Assembly (NCBI GenBank): GCA_900318865.1
Contig: ONMF01000006.1
Location: 49,705-113,704 of the forward strand
Length of the DNA stretch: 64,000 nucleotides
From: an uncultured Prevotellaceae bacterium
GTDB taxonomy: Bacteria; Bacteroidota; Bacteroidia; Bacteroidales; Muribaculaceae
Reading direction: 5' to 3'
In this document: positions 42,786 through 51,899 of the stretch, one piece after another
Position numbering within the stretch: position 1 is the stretch's first letter
Layout: each line of letters starts with the position of its first letter
Notes under the pieces: generated by a model
Seen by the model: only the letters and a program-made list of their open reading frames with translations
Databases searched by the model: none
Told to the model about the DNA's origin: nothing
Made by a program: the position numbers and the translations under genes

Positions 42786-44657
42786 TTACTTGGGCTGATC
42801 GCCGGGATAAGCGAACCAGGGGATTGAGCACTGGTAGTTGTCGGCCATGCCCGAGATGGGCTTGAGCACCTTGAGATTATCCTTGTTCCACATGTACTCC
42901 GAGTTGTAGCGCGGACGCACACGGAAGCACGGCGAGCCGTTGTTGTCCTTGTTGTAGGTGCCGCGACGGCCTTGCACGTTGGCCGGAGCCAGGTAGAATC
43001 CCTTGAAGACCTTCTGGGCCTCAGGCTTCATGGTGACGGTGGTCAAATCCCATCCGTTGCCGGTGCTGGGATAGTCGCCAGTGTACTCAATGTCGTAGAA
43101 GTACTTGCGCTGGTCGACCCATTCCTCAGCAGCGCCCCACGGGAAGAGGTGGATGAACTTCTGCATCATGATGTGCGACAGCGTGAGGGTGCCCTCGGTC
43201 AAACCACCCACATAGGGTCCAGCCAGATACTCGTCGGCAATCTTGTTGAAGGTGGCAGCATCCACCTTGTCGCCTTGATGGCAGCCATTGACGATGGCGC
43301 CCTTGGTGATGTATTTGGCGGTGAATTTCATGTCGGCGTCGACGGCTTTCTTGAAGCACTCCAGTGCCTTGGCCTTGGAGCCGTACTTGAATTCAATCTC
43401 GGCGCGGTCGAAGAGCAACTCGCCGTAAGTCATCATGATGTAAGGAGCATTGTCACGATAGAGCCAGCGTCCCACTCCGTCCTTGGCGCTGGTGGCGCTT
43501 TCCTTGCGTCCCCAGAACATGGGAGCGGTTCCTACCGGGCCAGTTGACGACGTGAATCCGGATCCCAAGAAGGTCCAGTTGCGCAGCGTAGTGCGGTCGG
43601 TAGTAATGTCGACGTCGTTGCCATCCTCGGTGGCCAGTTTGATGAGCGGGCGCGGGTCGAAGTGACCCACGGCAGGCGTGGTGTCGCAGATGAGGTTGAT
43701 GTCCGGTCCAGCCAACTCATAGGGATAAGCGGCGTGAGCGGGTTCCTCGACGAGGGTCTTGTCGCCTTCGGAGTTGTAGGTTGGTATGGTTCCTGTCATC
43801 AGTTGCACGGCATAGTCGTGCTGCCAATATACGTTGGAGAGGTTGCCACGATAGGGGCCCCAGAAGTTGTTGTAGGCACTCTCGGCTGCATCGGCGCTGC
43901 CGCCCCAGATGCTCAATACGGCATCATCGTCACCACTCGAGAAGGCTTTCTCGCACGACTCGGTGAACTCGGCATAGTATTTCTCTTTGAAGTCGCGCTT
44001 GTTGCTCAGTGACGCCAGGTTGCGAGCCTTGACAGCGTAAGCAAACTTGATCCATTTGGCGAGGTCGCCGCCGTAGATGAAGTCGTTGCCGCTGATTTTC
44101 GATCCGTAACCCGTTTTGTCTTCCTTCTGCAAGTACTCGATAGCCTTGTCGGCCCACTGACGAACGATGGGATAGACATCCTCTTGGTAGTCGTAGTTGT
44201 GAGTGAGTTTACCGGGCACGAAGGCATCGTTCAGAATCACTTCGCCGTGATACTTGGTGAGAGCGTCCCAGGAGAACGCCTTCATGGCGTAGCCAATACC
44301 GGCCAGGTGCCAACTCTCGCTTGCCTCGGCTTGGTTGATCATGTTCTCCAGGTTCATACCCTGGTTCCAGTAAACCATACGCCACTGCTCTCCTCCAGCA
44401 TCATTGGCCAGGCTGTAGTAGTGGGAGGCGAAGCTCGAGTAGCTGCTGGTACCCATCATCTGGGTGAGCGGTGCCAAAGCACGGATGTCCCAATAGAGTC
44501 CAAAGTACTCCTGCTCGATACCAGCCAGGTAGAGATGAGCGTCCACATAGTCGGGGGCATCCTCATTGCGGTTCACATCCAAATAGTCATTGCAACTCAC
44601 CATGGTAAGGGCAAGGAACATGGATGCGAGCACATATATTATAGAATGTTTTTTCAT
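42786..44657 (-). CDS. SusD/RagB-type outer membrane lipoprotein, left system
   Basis: 623 residues with lipoprotein signal MKKHSIIYVLASMFLALTMV followed by SCNDYLDV. The helical body with TPR-like segments (ESWHLAGIGYAMKAFSWDAL; WADKAIEYLQKED) resembles the second SusD-like family and not the classical SusD/RagB type used by the right system. It caps the SusC pore and captures the substrate at the cell surface. It is located 27 bases after susC and before the third lipoprotein gene, making a three-gene operon. The substrate is unknown because no enzyme is encoded nearby. Confidence 0.88.
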   Translation of the reverse strand: MKKHSIIYVLASMFLALTMVSCNDYLDVNRNEDAPDYVDAHLYLAGIEQEYFGLYWDIRALAPLTQMMGTSSYSSFASHYYSLANDAGGEQWRMVYWNQGMNLENMINQAEASESWHLAGIGYAMKAFSWDALTKYHGEVILNDAFVPGKLTHNYDYQEDVYPIVRQWADKAIEYLQKEDKTGYGSKISGNDFIYGGDLAKWIKFAYAVKARNLASLSNKRDFKEKYYAEFTESCEKAFSSGDDDAVLSIWGGSADAAESAYNNFWGPYRGNLSNVYWQHDYAVQLMTGTIPTYNSEGDKTLVEEPAHAAYPYELAGPDINLICDTTPAVGHFDPRPLIKLATEDGNDVDITTDRTTLRNWTFLGSGFTSSTGPVGTAPMFWGRKESATSAKDGVGRWLYRDNAPYIMMTYGELLFDRAEIEFKYGSKAKALECFKKAVDADMKFTAKYITKGAIVNGCHQGDKVDAATFNKIADEYLAGPYVGGLTEGTLTLSHIMMQKFIHLFPWGAAEEWVDQRKYFYDIEYTGDYPSTGNGWDLTTVTMKPEAQKVFKGFYLAPANVQGRRGTYNKDNNGSPCFRVRPRYNSEYMWNKDNLKVLKPISGMADNYQCSIPWFAYPGDQPK

Positions 44658-44684
44658 TTCTTTCCTTGATTTATGGGTTTAACA

Positions 44685-47600
44685 TTAGAATGTGACGCTC
44701 AAACCAAACGAGAATGTTCGGGGCGTGGGCAGTGACCAGTAGTCATAGCCTTCACCGCCGACACCGCCGGCAGCGGCACTCATGGTGTTGCCAGCCACAT
44801 CGATACCTGTGTAGTTGGTGAGAGTGAACAAGTCGTTACCAGAGACATAGACACTGACGTTCTGCAGCAAGTTGCGAGTCTTGGTCTTGAGCCATTCGCC
44901 GGGCACGATGTAGGTGAGACGGAGCTCCTGGCAACGGATGTAGTTGATTTTGTTCTGCACCCAGCTCTCATGGTCGCCATTGTACATGGTGGTGGCGCCG
45001 TAGTGCGAGAAGTTCACACCGATGTTGTTGTAGTGCGGGTTGGCACTGTTCTCCCATCCGTCCTTGAGCACACCGTTGAACACGTAGGTGCCGTCGTCTT
45101 GACGCAAGGCCACCGACTGCTCACTGAAACCGCGGTTCATCATCTCACGCATGGTGGCGTTGTACACGGTGGCGTGGTAGCGGCCCTGGAACATGGCGCT
45201 CAGGCGCCACTGCTTGTAGCGCAGGGCGGTGGTGATACCGAAGCGCAACTTGGGCTCACGGTCGCCAATCACCTTCCAGTCGGTTCCCAGCAAAGGAAGA
45301 CCGGTGGTGGGGCTGATGAGCACCTCGCCGGCGTCGTTGCGCTGGAGAGCCAGTGCCGAGTAGGTGGTGATGGGTTGTCCCACGGTGGTACCGTTACGCA
45401 CGTTGCCATAGTTCCAAGTGTAGGCGTTGTAGTATTCGTTGACGGCATCGGGCAACTCGGTCATCTTGCTGCTGGAGTGCGACATGTTCAAGCCGATGTT
45501 CCAAGTGAAGTCACGGTTCTTGATCACGTCCACATCGACGTGACCTTCCCAGCCCCAAGTGTTAAACGTACCCACGTTCAGTGTGTTGAGCACAAAGCCC
45601 GTGGCATAGGACATACGGAAGCCCGACACAATCTGGTCTTGGCAATGGGTCTTGAACCAGGTGAAGTCGGCGTTGATACGGTCGTTCCAGAAGCGTCCTT
45701 CGATACCGACCTCGTACGAGGTGGTCATCTCAGGTTTGAGCCTGGGGTTGGGACCGGTGAAGTCGTATTTGTAGCCACCGCCACTGAGGCCCGTCTTGAT
45801 CAACTCGGGGTCGATGCTCAAGGGTCGTGCATCCTTACCCACTTGGGCAATAGCGCCGCGCAGTTTCAGGTAGTTGAGCCAACTGATGTTCTTCAGCGGT
45901 TTAAGTTCGGTGAGCACCCATGAAAGTTCGCCAGCGGGATAGAAGTAGGAGCGGTTGTTGATGGGAAGGGTCGACGACCAGTCGTTACGGAAACGGAACG
46001 TGGCGAAGATCATGTTGGCATAACCAAACTCGGCTTGTCCCGAGATAGCCTGGATGCGACGCTTTGTGCTGCGCTTTGTGCTCACAACGCTCGCTGGCGA
46101 GCAGTTGTTGATGGAGAACAAGTCCATGATGGCGAAGTTGCTTCCCGACGACGACAGGCTCTTCACTGCGTTCTCCAGTTGGTGGTAACCCAACTGCAAG
46201 CCCACGGTGTACTTGTCGTTGAAGGTGTTGTTGTAACCCACCAGAATGTTGAGCGTCGGGTCGCTGTTGTTGTACTTGGTCATGTTGTAGGAACCCGAGT
46301 TGTTGGCATCGTCAACATCTTGGTTATAACTGGTGTAGTAGGGATGGAACCCACTCTCATAACTCGAGGTCGACACGTCCCAACCAAACTGAGCACGCAG
46401 GTAGAAGTGCTCGATGGGAGTGAAGTTGAGCGAGAAGGCGCTGATGAAGCGGTCGGTCTCGTCGTAGAGTTTGTTCTTGTACAAGCCGAACAGCGGGTTG
46501 AGCAGGTCGCCGTCGGTGTAGTAGTTGGGATAGCGCATGTGGGCGCCGTCCTCGGCATAGATGTTGCTCATGTCGTCCACGTTGGGCCAGCGATAGGAAC
46601 GGGCGATGGGGCCATCGGCGCCACGCAGGGCCTTGTGGTTCTTCATGTTCACATATTGCATGCTGCCTTCCAGGTGGAGCCACTTGGTGAGTTCGGCGCG
46701 GCCGGCCAGCGACAGGTTGGTACGCTTGAGGTCGGTGGTCTTGATGACACCGTCCTGGTTGATGAACGATGCGCTGGCGCGCAGGCTCATTTTGTCGTTA
46801 CCGGTCTCAAGGGCGATGTTGTGTTTCATCAGCGAACCGGTCTGGAGCACAGCCTTGGCGTTGTCATAGTAGTCGACATTGCCAGTGTACTTGCCACCAT
46901 AGTGGTTGGTGTAGTAGTAGTTGGTCGATCCGTAGGAACCATTGGTGTAGGTGTCCTGAATCTTGGGCCATCCATAGGCCTTGGACCATGAGAATTGGTT
47001 GCTGTAGGTGATACGTGCGCGGCCGGCACGTCCCTTCTTGGTGGTGATGATGATGGCGCCGTTCGAAGCGTCACTACCATACAGAGCGGCAGCGGCAGCA
47101 CCCTTCAGCACGGTCATCGACTCGATGTCCTCGGGGTTGAAGTCGTTACCACGGCTGGCGAAGTCGGTGTTGCGCACGCTCAGTCCCAGCACGTTGTCAC
47201 CGCCGGCGAAGCCCTCGGTGGAGTTGAACGACGAGTTGTTCATGGGGATACCGTCCACGATGTAGAGCGGCTGGTTGTTGCCCGAGAGCGAAGTGGCCGA
47301 GCGCAGCACCACGCTGGTCGATGCACCGGGGGCACCGCCCGAGCTGATCACGTTCATACCCGACACGCGGCCCTGCAGGGCACTGATGAAGTCGGTACGT
47401 CCCGACTCGGCGATGTCGGTGGCCTTGACGTTCTGAACGCTGGAACCCACGGCGCGGGCCACACGTTTCATACCGAACTCGGCGGTCACCACCACCTCGT
47501 CGAGCTGACGCTCGTTGTTTTGCAGCACGATGTTCGCGGCAGCGCCTGCCGGAACCTCAATAGCGTCATAGCCCACATAGGAGAACTGCAGGGTGGAGTT

Positions 47601-47843
47601 CCTGTCGGCCTTGATCGAATAGTTACCGTTAAGGTCAGTCACAGTGCCGCGATTGGTGCCTTTCACCTTCACGGTCACGCCAATGAGCGGTTCGCCGTTG
47701 CTGTCCTTGACAACACCGGTCACCTTGTCACTGTTGGCCTGCGCCATGGCCGCGAAACCCATGCCGGAATGGCTGGTCGTCAGCCCGGCGGGAGCTCCAC
47801 AAGCGATGGCGAATGTTGCCAACAACACGAGTTGTTTTTTCAT
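44685..47843 (-). CDS. SusC/RagA-type TonB-dependent transporter, left system
   Basis: 1052 residues. A signal peptide (MKKQLVLLATFAIACGAPAG) is followed by a carboxypeptidase-like domain (VTGVVKDSNGEPLIGVTVKV), the DEVVVTAEFG TonB-box-like segment, a plug domain (GAAAAALYGSDASNGAIIIT), and a beta-barrel ending in TPRTFSFGLSVTF. It imports an oligomer in a complex with the SusD partner. The start was chosen at the ATG that begins the signal peptide; a longer frame from 47894 reads through the leader. The first ~85 bases of the gene resemble those of the divergent SusC gene. Confidence 0.95.
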   Translation of the reverse strand: MKKQLVLLATFAIACGAPAGLTTSHSGMGFAAMAQANSDKVTGVVKDSNGEPLIGVTVKVKGTNRGTVTDLNGNYSIKADRNSTLQFSYVGYDAIEVPAGAAANIVLQNNERQLDEVVVTAEFGMKRVARAVGSSVQNVKATDIAESGRTDFISALQGRVSGMNVISSGGAPGASTSVVLRSATSLSGNNQPLYIVDGIPMNNSSFNSTEGFAGGDNVLGLSVRNTDFASRGNDFNPEDIESMTVLKGAAAAALYGSDASNGAIIITTKKGRAGRARITYSNQFSWSKAYGWPKIQDTYTNGSYGSTNYYYTNHYGGKYTGNVDYYDNAKAVLQTGSLMKHNIALETGNDKMSLRASASFINQDGVIKTTDLKRTNLSLAGRAELTKWLHLEGSMQYVNMKNHKALRGADGPIARSYRWPNVDDMSNIYAEDGAHMRYPNYYTDGDLLNPLFGLYKNKLYDETDRFISAFSLNFTPIEHFYLRAQFGWDVSTSSYESGFHPYYTSYNQDVDDANNSGSYNMTKYNNSDPTLNILVGYNNTFNDKYTVGLQLGYHQLENAVKSLSSSGSNFAIMDLFSINNCSPASVVSTKRSTKRRIQAISGQAEFGYANMIFATFRFRNDWSSTLPINNRSYFYPAGELSWVLTELKPLKNISWLNYLKLRGAIAQVGKDARPLSIDPELIKTGLSGGGYKYDFTGPNPRLKPEMTTSYEVGIEGRFWNDRINADFTWFKTHCQDQIVSGFRMSYATGFVLNTLNVGTFNTWGWEGHVDVDVIKNRDFTWNIGLNMSHSSSKMTELPDAVNEYYNAYTWNYGNVRNGTTVGQPITTYSALALQRNDAGEVLISPTTGLPLLGTDWKVIGDREPKLRFGITTALRYKQWRLSAMFQGRYHATVYNATMREMMNRGFSEQSVALRQDDGTYVFNGVLKDGWENSANPHYNNIGVNFSHYGATTMYNGDHESWVQNKINYIRCQELRLTYIVPGEWLKTKTRNLLQNVSVYVSGNDLFTLTNYTGIDVAGNTMSAAAGGVGGEGYDYWSLPTPRTFSFGLSVTF

Positions 47844-47938
47844 ACGCGCATTTGTTTTTGTGAGAATAGTTGTTAATAAAAGGTTTATATTCACGTTTTT
47901 TGGTTCGGCATGGTTAATGGCCGTATGCGCAAAGAAAA

Positions 47939-47956
47939 CGAACCCTTTCGCTGAGC
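47939..47956 (-). repeat. Left arm of 18-base perfect inverted repeat
   Basis: CGAACCCTTTCGCTGAGC on the plus strand, the exact reverse complement of 48159-48176. It lies inside the presumed leader of the left SusC message. Confidence 0.85.
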
Positions 47957-47976
47957 ACGCGGAAACCGCGTTTTTT
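47957..47976 (+). terminator. Rightward terminator-like hairpin inside the SusC intergenic region
   Basis: ACGCGG-AAA-CCGCGT followed by TTTTTT on the plus strand. It directly adjoins the left repeat arm. No plus-strand gene ends here, so it may end an antisense or small RNA. Confidence 0.55.
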
Positions 47977-48000
47977 CGCTTTTTTGCACAATAGCAAATG

Positions 48001-48032
48001 CAAAATTGAACTTTTTTTTTCGTTTACGCAAA
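48001..48032 (-). promoter_or_regulatory. Putative promoter of the left SusC operon
   Basis: On the minus strand TTTG (48029-48032), a 20-base gap, then CAATTTTG (48001-48008), one base from the TAnnTTTG consensus. It lies within the segment enclosed by the 18-base inverted repeat, giving a leader of about 150 bases. Confidence 0.5.
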
Positions 48033-48158
48033 CAAAATTTGATGATTTTTCATGTTTGTTTGTGTTCATGCACCATTTTTTGTGTTTTTTAACAAATAAA
48101 CCTGTTTTTTGTACTCCCGAAAATAGTGAATCGCAAAAAAATCAGCCGTTTGGCTTCG

Positions 48159-48176
48159 GCTCAGCGAAAGGGTTCG
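48159..48176 (+). repeat. Right arm of 18-base perfect inverted repeat
   Basis: GCTCAGCGAAAGGGTTCG. It lies about 120 bases upstream of the right SusC promoter. Confidence 0.85.
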
Positions 48177-48189
48177 ATTAAGCTAAGCA

Positions 48190-48220
48190 GCCGTTTTTTG
48201 TCGACAAACGGCCGTTTTTT
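48190..48220 (+). terminator. Rightward terminator-like hairpin upstream of the right SusC promoter
   Basis: Stem GCCGTTT/AAACGGC followed by CGTTTTTT. It separates the right repeat arm from the right SusC promoter and would stop rightward read-through. Confidence 0.55.
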
Positions 48221-48271
48221 GCTCCTAAAAAGGCAAAAAAGCGGGTTTTCGGGCATATTCGCCGAGGAATG

Positions 48272-48304
48272 TTTGCGTAATTTAAAAAAATTTGCATAAT
48301 TTTG
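48272..48304 (+). promoter_or_regulatory. Promoter of the right SusCD operon
   Basis: TTTG (48272-48275), a 21-base gap, then TAATTTTG (48297-48304). The leader to the ATG at 48442 is about 130 bases. Confidence 0.65.
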
Positions 48305-48441
48305 TGTCGTAAAACAAATGACATAACCAAGACTAAAACGACAATAAAAAACGGAGAACAACCGATTGAAGTAACCTTGAAACAATGATGGATTTTCATA
48401 TTTATTAACTAATTTACTATTAACCAAAAACAAATGTGCGT

Positions 48442-51400
48442 ATGAAAAAACAATGCGTATTATTGGCTGCGCTGGCCATCGCTTGTGGAGCGCCTGCAGG
48501 ACTGACCGACAGTCAGACCCCCGTGGGCTTCGCGGCTGCGGCCCAGAGTAGCAGAGTGACAGGTGTTGTGCGTGACGCTAATGGTGAAACCCTGCCGGGT
48601 GCCACCGTCACCGTTAAGGGCACCAAGACGACGACCGCAACCGACCTGGACGGCCGTTACAGCATTGCCGCCCCGCAAGGCAGCACGCTTGTGATCACCT
48701 ACATCGGCTACAAGGCTCGCGAAGTTCGCGTGAACGGCTCGATGATGGATGTCAACCTCGAGGCTGGCGACAACGTGCTCGACGACGTGGTCGTTGTGGG
48801 TTATGGCACGCAGCGGCGCGAAAACCTCACCGGTGCCGTGTCGAGTGTCGATGTGAACAAAACCCTTCGCGGCCGTCAGATTCCCGATGTGGGCCGCGGC
48901 TTGCAGGGTACCACCCCGGGCTTGAACATCACCCTGCCCGATGCTGAGGTTGGTTCCGACGCAACTATCAGGGTGCGTGGCCAGGTGGCTTCGCTCAACG
49001 GTAGCGCTCAGCCTCTGATTCTGCTCGACAACGTCGAGATTCCCTCCATCCAGATTCTTAACCCCGACGACATCGAATCCATCTCGGTGCTGAAGGATGC
49101 CGCCGCATCGTCGATTTACGGCTCGAAGGCCGCCTTCGGTGTGGTGCTGATTACCAGCAAGAAGGGTGCCAACACCGACCGTGTGAACATCTCCTATCAG
49201 GGCAACTTCGCATGGCAGAACATCTCCAAGAAGATGGAAATGGCAGGTGTGGACGGTATCGCCTATCGTGTCGACGCCCTCAAGCGTGCAGGCGGCACAC
49301 TGGCCGGTGCTTTCTTCTACATCGACGAGGCCAGCCTCGCCGCTGCCCGCGAGTGGGATAAGCAGTACGGAGGCACTATCGGTAAAGACGACCCCTTCGT
49401 GTACGGACGTGACTGGTATGTCGATGCCAACGGACGCAAGTTCTCGAAGCGCATCTTCGACCCCTACGATTACATGATTCGCGAGTGGGCCCCCTCGATG
49501 ACTCACACCGTGTCGATTAACGGCAAGGCAGGCAAGACCACTTTCAACGTGGGCCTCGGCTATCTCGACCAGAAGGGTCTGATCCGGCCTGCCAAGAAAG
49601 ACGACTTCCGCCGCTACAACGGCTCGCTGCGCTTGAGCACCGAGTTCAACAAGTACCTCACCACCCGCGTGGGTGCCACCTACTCGCTGCGCAACAAGCG
49701 TTACGCCTATGCCACCAGCTCAACCACCGCCGACCCCTGGCTCTACCTCTATCGCTGGGACACCACTTATCCTCTGGGATATGACGACCGCGGTAACCTC
49801 ATCCGCAGCCCTTACAGCGAGATGAAAGCCGCCAACACGGCCAACAAGGAGAACTCCTATCTCTCGTTCAACGTGGGCTTCACCCTGAACTTCACCAAGA
49901 ACTGGAAACTGGACCTCGACTACACCTACGCATCCGAGAACCAAGACTGGAACAAGATTGGTACGAAGTTCACCATGGCCAACAGCTGGACCGCTCCGGT
50001 GCTTCGCAAGGATGCCGACGGCAACCAAATCTACGTCAACAGCAATGGTGACGTGGTGAGCGCCGATGCCGAAGGTGCCATGCCCGCCTACGACCTGAAC
50101 GTGATGCAGTACACCTCCAACGGCTCCAACCCCGACCACATCCGCCGCGAGGTGACCCACGACAAGCGTCACACCCTGAACATCACCACCAATTATAACT
50201 GGCAGGTCAACGATGCCAACAACCTGAAGTTCATGCTCGGTATGAACCGCACCGACTGGGAGTCGAAGAACGAGTGGGGACAAATCACCAACCTCACCGA
50301 CATCGTTTCGCCGTCGTGGGACAAGACCGTGGGCACACAGACCACTTCCGGTAACCTCTACTGGGAAGGCCAGCTCGGCTTCTTCGGCCGTATCAACTAC
50401 AACCTGCTCGACCGCTATCTGTTCGAGGCCAATCTGCGCTACGACGGAACTTCGAAGTTCCCCAAGAACCTGCGCTGGCGCTGGTATCCCTCGTTCTCGG
50501 CCGGCTGGCTGATTAGCAACGAGCCCTTCATGGAGAGCCTCAAGCCCACTCTGTCGATGTTGAAAATCCGTGGCAGCTGGGGTATGATTGGCGACCAGTC
50601 GGTGAGCAACTCCCTCTATGTGGCCACCATGACCCAGAGCCAAAGCAACTGGCTCGACGGCGCCTCCAAGCTCGTCACCGTGGGAACCCCCTCGGCCGTG
50701 CAAGCCAACATCAAGTGGCAGGACATCATCACCACCGACGTGGGCTTCGATGCCCGCTTCTTCAACAACGAGCTGGGCGTGACCTTCGACTGGTATCAGC
50801 GTCAGACCAAGAACATGCTCGTCCCCGGCGAGGGCATTCCCGGAACCTTCGGTGCCGCCGCCCCCACGGGCAATTATGGTAACCTGCGCACCCGCGGTTG
50901 GGAAATTGCCATCGACTACAACCACCGCTTCGAAAACGGTCTTGCCATCAACTTGATGGCCACCCTGAGCGACGCCAAGACCACCATCACCAAGTACGGC
51001 ACGGCCACCAACATTGATGGCTGGTACGACGGCAAGGAATACGGCGAGCTCTGGGGCTACCAGTTCGACCGCCTCTATCAGAAGGACGACTTCGTGTACG
51101 ATGGCGAAGGCAACCTCGTGACCACCTATGCCCTCAACGGCAAGGAAGTGGCAGCCGGAACGGCCGGTGCCAAGATTGTCAACAAACTGGCCGACCCCAA
51201 CGGCATCTACCAAGACTACTTCCAGAGCGGCACGTTCCGCTTCGGCCCCGGTGATGTGAAATTCCGCGACACCAACGGCGACGGACAAATCAACAACGGC
51301 AAGAACTCCACCAGCGACCGTGGCGACCTCACCCGCATCGGTAACACGACGCCCCGCTTCGAGTACGGCTTCCGTGTCGGCCTTGAGTACAAGGGATTCG

Positions 51401-51885
51401 ACTTCTCGATGTTCTGGCAAGGTATCGGCAAGCGCCGCGTCTGGGGTTACGGCTTCCTGGCCATCCCCGGCTTCAACACCGGCGACGGTTCGATGCCGCA
51501 AGCCATCGCTAAAGACTACTGGACCGAAGACAACACCGATGCTTTCTACCCCCGTCCTCAAAACATGGGTGGCAGCAACGCAGGCTACAACATGCAGGTC
51601 TCTGACCGCTACAGCCTGAACATGTCCTACATCCGACTGAAAAACATCACCCTCGGCTACACGCTGCCCGCCGACCTCACCCGCAAGGCTCTCATCCAGC
51701 GTGCCCGCATCTACATCGCTGCTGAAAACCTCTTCACCATCGACAAGCTGCGCGGACTGCCCATCGACCCCGAGGTCGTGAGCGGAATCTCGATGTGGAA
51801 CAACGGTAACTACAACATGGGACGCACCGGCGTCGGTACGCCCGCTATGAAGAACTTCTCTGTCGGTATTCAACTTAACTTCTAA
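48442..51885 (+). CDS. SusC/RagA-type TonB-dependent transporter, right system
   Basis: 1147 residues. The signal peptide MKKQCVLLAALAIACGAPAG is nearly the same as in the left SusC. Next come a carboxypeptidase-like domain (VTGVVRDANGETLPGATVTV), DDVVVVGYGTQRRENLTGAV (TonB-box and plug start), SVLKDAAASSIYGSKAAFGV in the plug, and the long barrel ending in PAMKNFSVGIQLNF. It forms the outer membrane pore of a SusCD importer. SusD follows 14 bases later. The ligand is not predictable here. The true start is the ATG at 48442, not the GTG six bases earlier. Confidence 0.95.
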   Translation: MKKQCVLLAALAIACGAPAGLTDSQTPVGFAAAAQSSRVTGVVRDANGETLPGATVTVKGTKTTTATDLDGRYSIAAPQGSTLVITYIGYKAREVRVNGSMMDVNLEAGDNVLDDVVVVGYGTQRRENLTGAVSSVDVNKTLRGRQIPDVGRGLQGTTPGLNITLPDAEVGSDATIRVRGQVASLNGSAQPLILLDNVEIPSIQILNPDDIESISVLKDAAASSIYGSKAAFGVVLITSKKGANTDRVNISYQGNFAWQNISKKMEMAGVDGIAYRVDALKRAGGTLAGAFFYIDEASLAAAREWDKQYGGTIGKDDPFVYGRDWYVDANGRKFSKRIFDPYDYMIREWAPSMTHTVSINGKAGKTTFNVGLGYLDQKGLIRPAKKDDFRRYNGSLRLSTEFNKYLTTRVGATYSLRNKRYAYATSSTTADPWLYLYRWDTTYPLGYDDRGNLIRSPYSEMKAANTANKENSYLSFNVGFTLNFTKNWKLDLDYTYASENQDWNKIGTKFTMANSWTAPVLRKDADGNQIYVNSNGDVVSADAEGAMPAYDLNVMQYTSNGSNPDHIRREVTHDKRHTLNITTNYNWQVNDANNLKFMLGMNRTDWESKNEWGQITNLTDIVSPSWDKTVGTQTTSGNLYWEGQLGFFGRINYNLLDRYLFEANLRYDGTSKFPKNLRWRWYPSFSAGWLISNEPFMESLKPTLSMLKIRGSWGMIGDQSVSNSLYVATMTQSQSNWLDGASKLVTVGTPSAVQANIKWQDIITTDVGFDARFFNNELGVTFDWYQRQTKNMLVPGEGIPGTFGAAAPTGNYGNLRTRGWEIAIDYNHRFENGLAINLMATLSDAKTTITKYGTATNIDGWYDGKEYGELWGYQFDRLYQKDDFVYDGEGNLVTTYALNGKEVAAGTAGAKIVNKLADPNGIYQDYFQSGTFRFGPGDVKFRDTNGDGQINNGKNSTSDRGDLTRIGNTTPRFEYGFRVGLEYKGFDFSMFWQGIGKRRVWGYGFLAIPGFNTGDGSMPQAIAKDYWTEDNTDAFYPRPQNMGGSNAGYNMQVSDRYSLNMSYIRLKNITLGYTLPADLTRKALIQRARIYIAAENLFTIDKLRGLPIDPEVVSGISMWNNGNYNMGRTGVGTPAMKNFSVGIQLNF

Positions 51886-51899
51886 AATCTGTCAATCAC

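Noticed and set aside
47879..48435. Insertion element between the SusC genes, suggested by the inverted repeat
   Set aside because: The enclosed segment is only about 200 bases, has no transposase and no visible target-site duplication, so a promoter switch or regulator site fits better.
49720..51873. 717-codon open frame on the minus strand
   Set aside because: Antisense shadow of the right SusC gene, produced by its regular GC-rich codon use. No promoter, no motifs.
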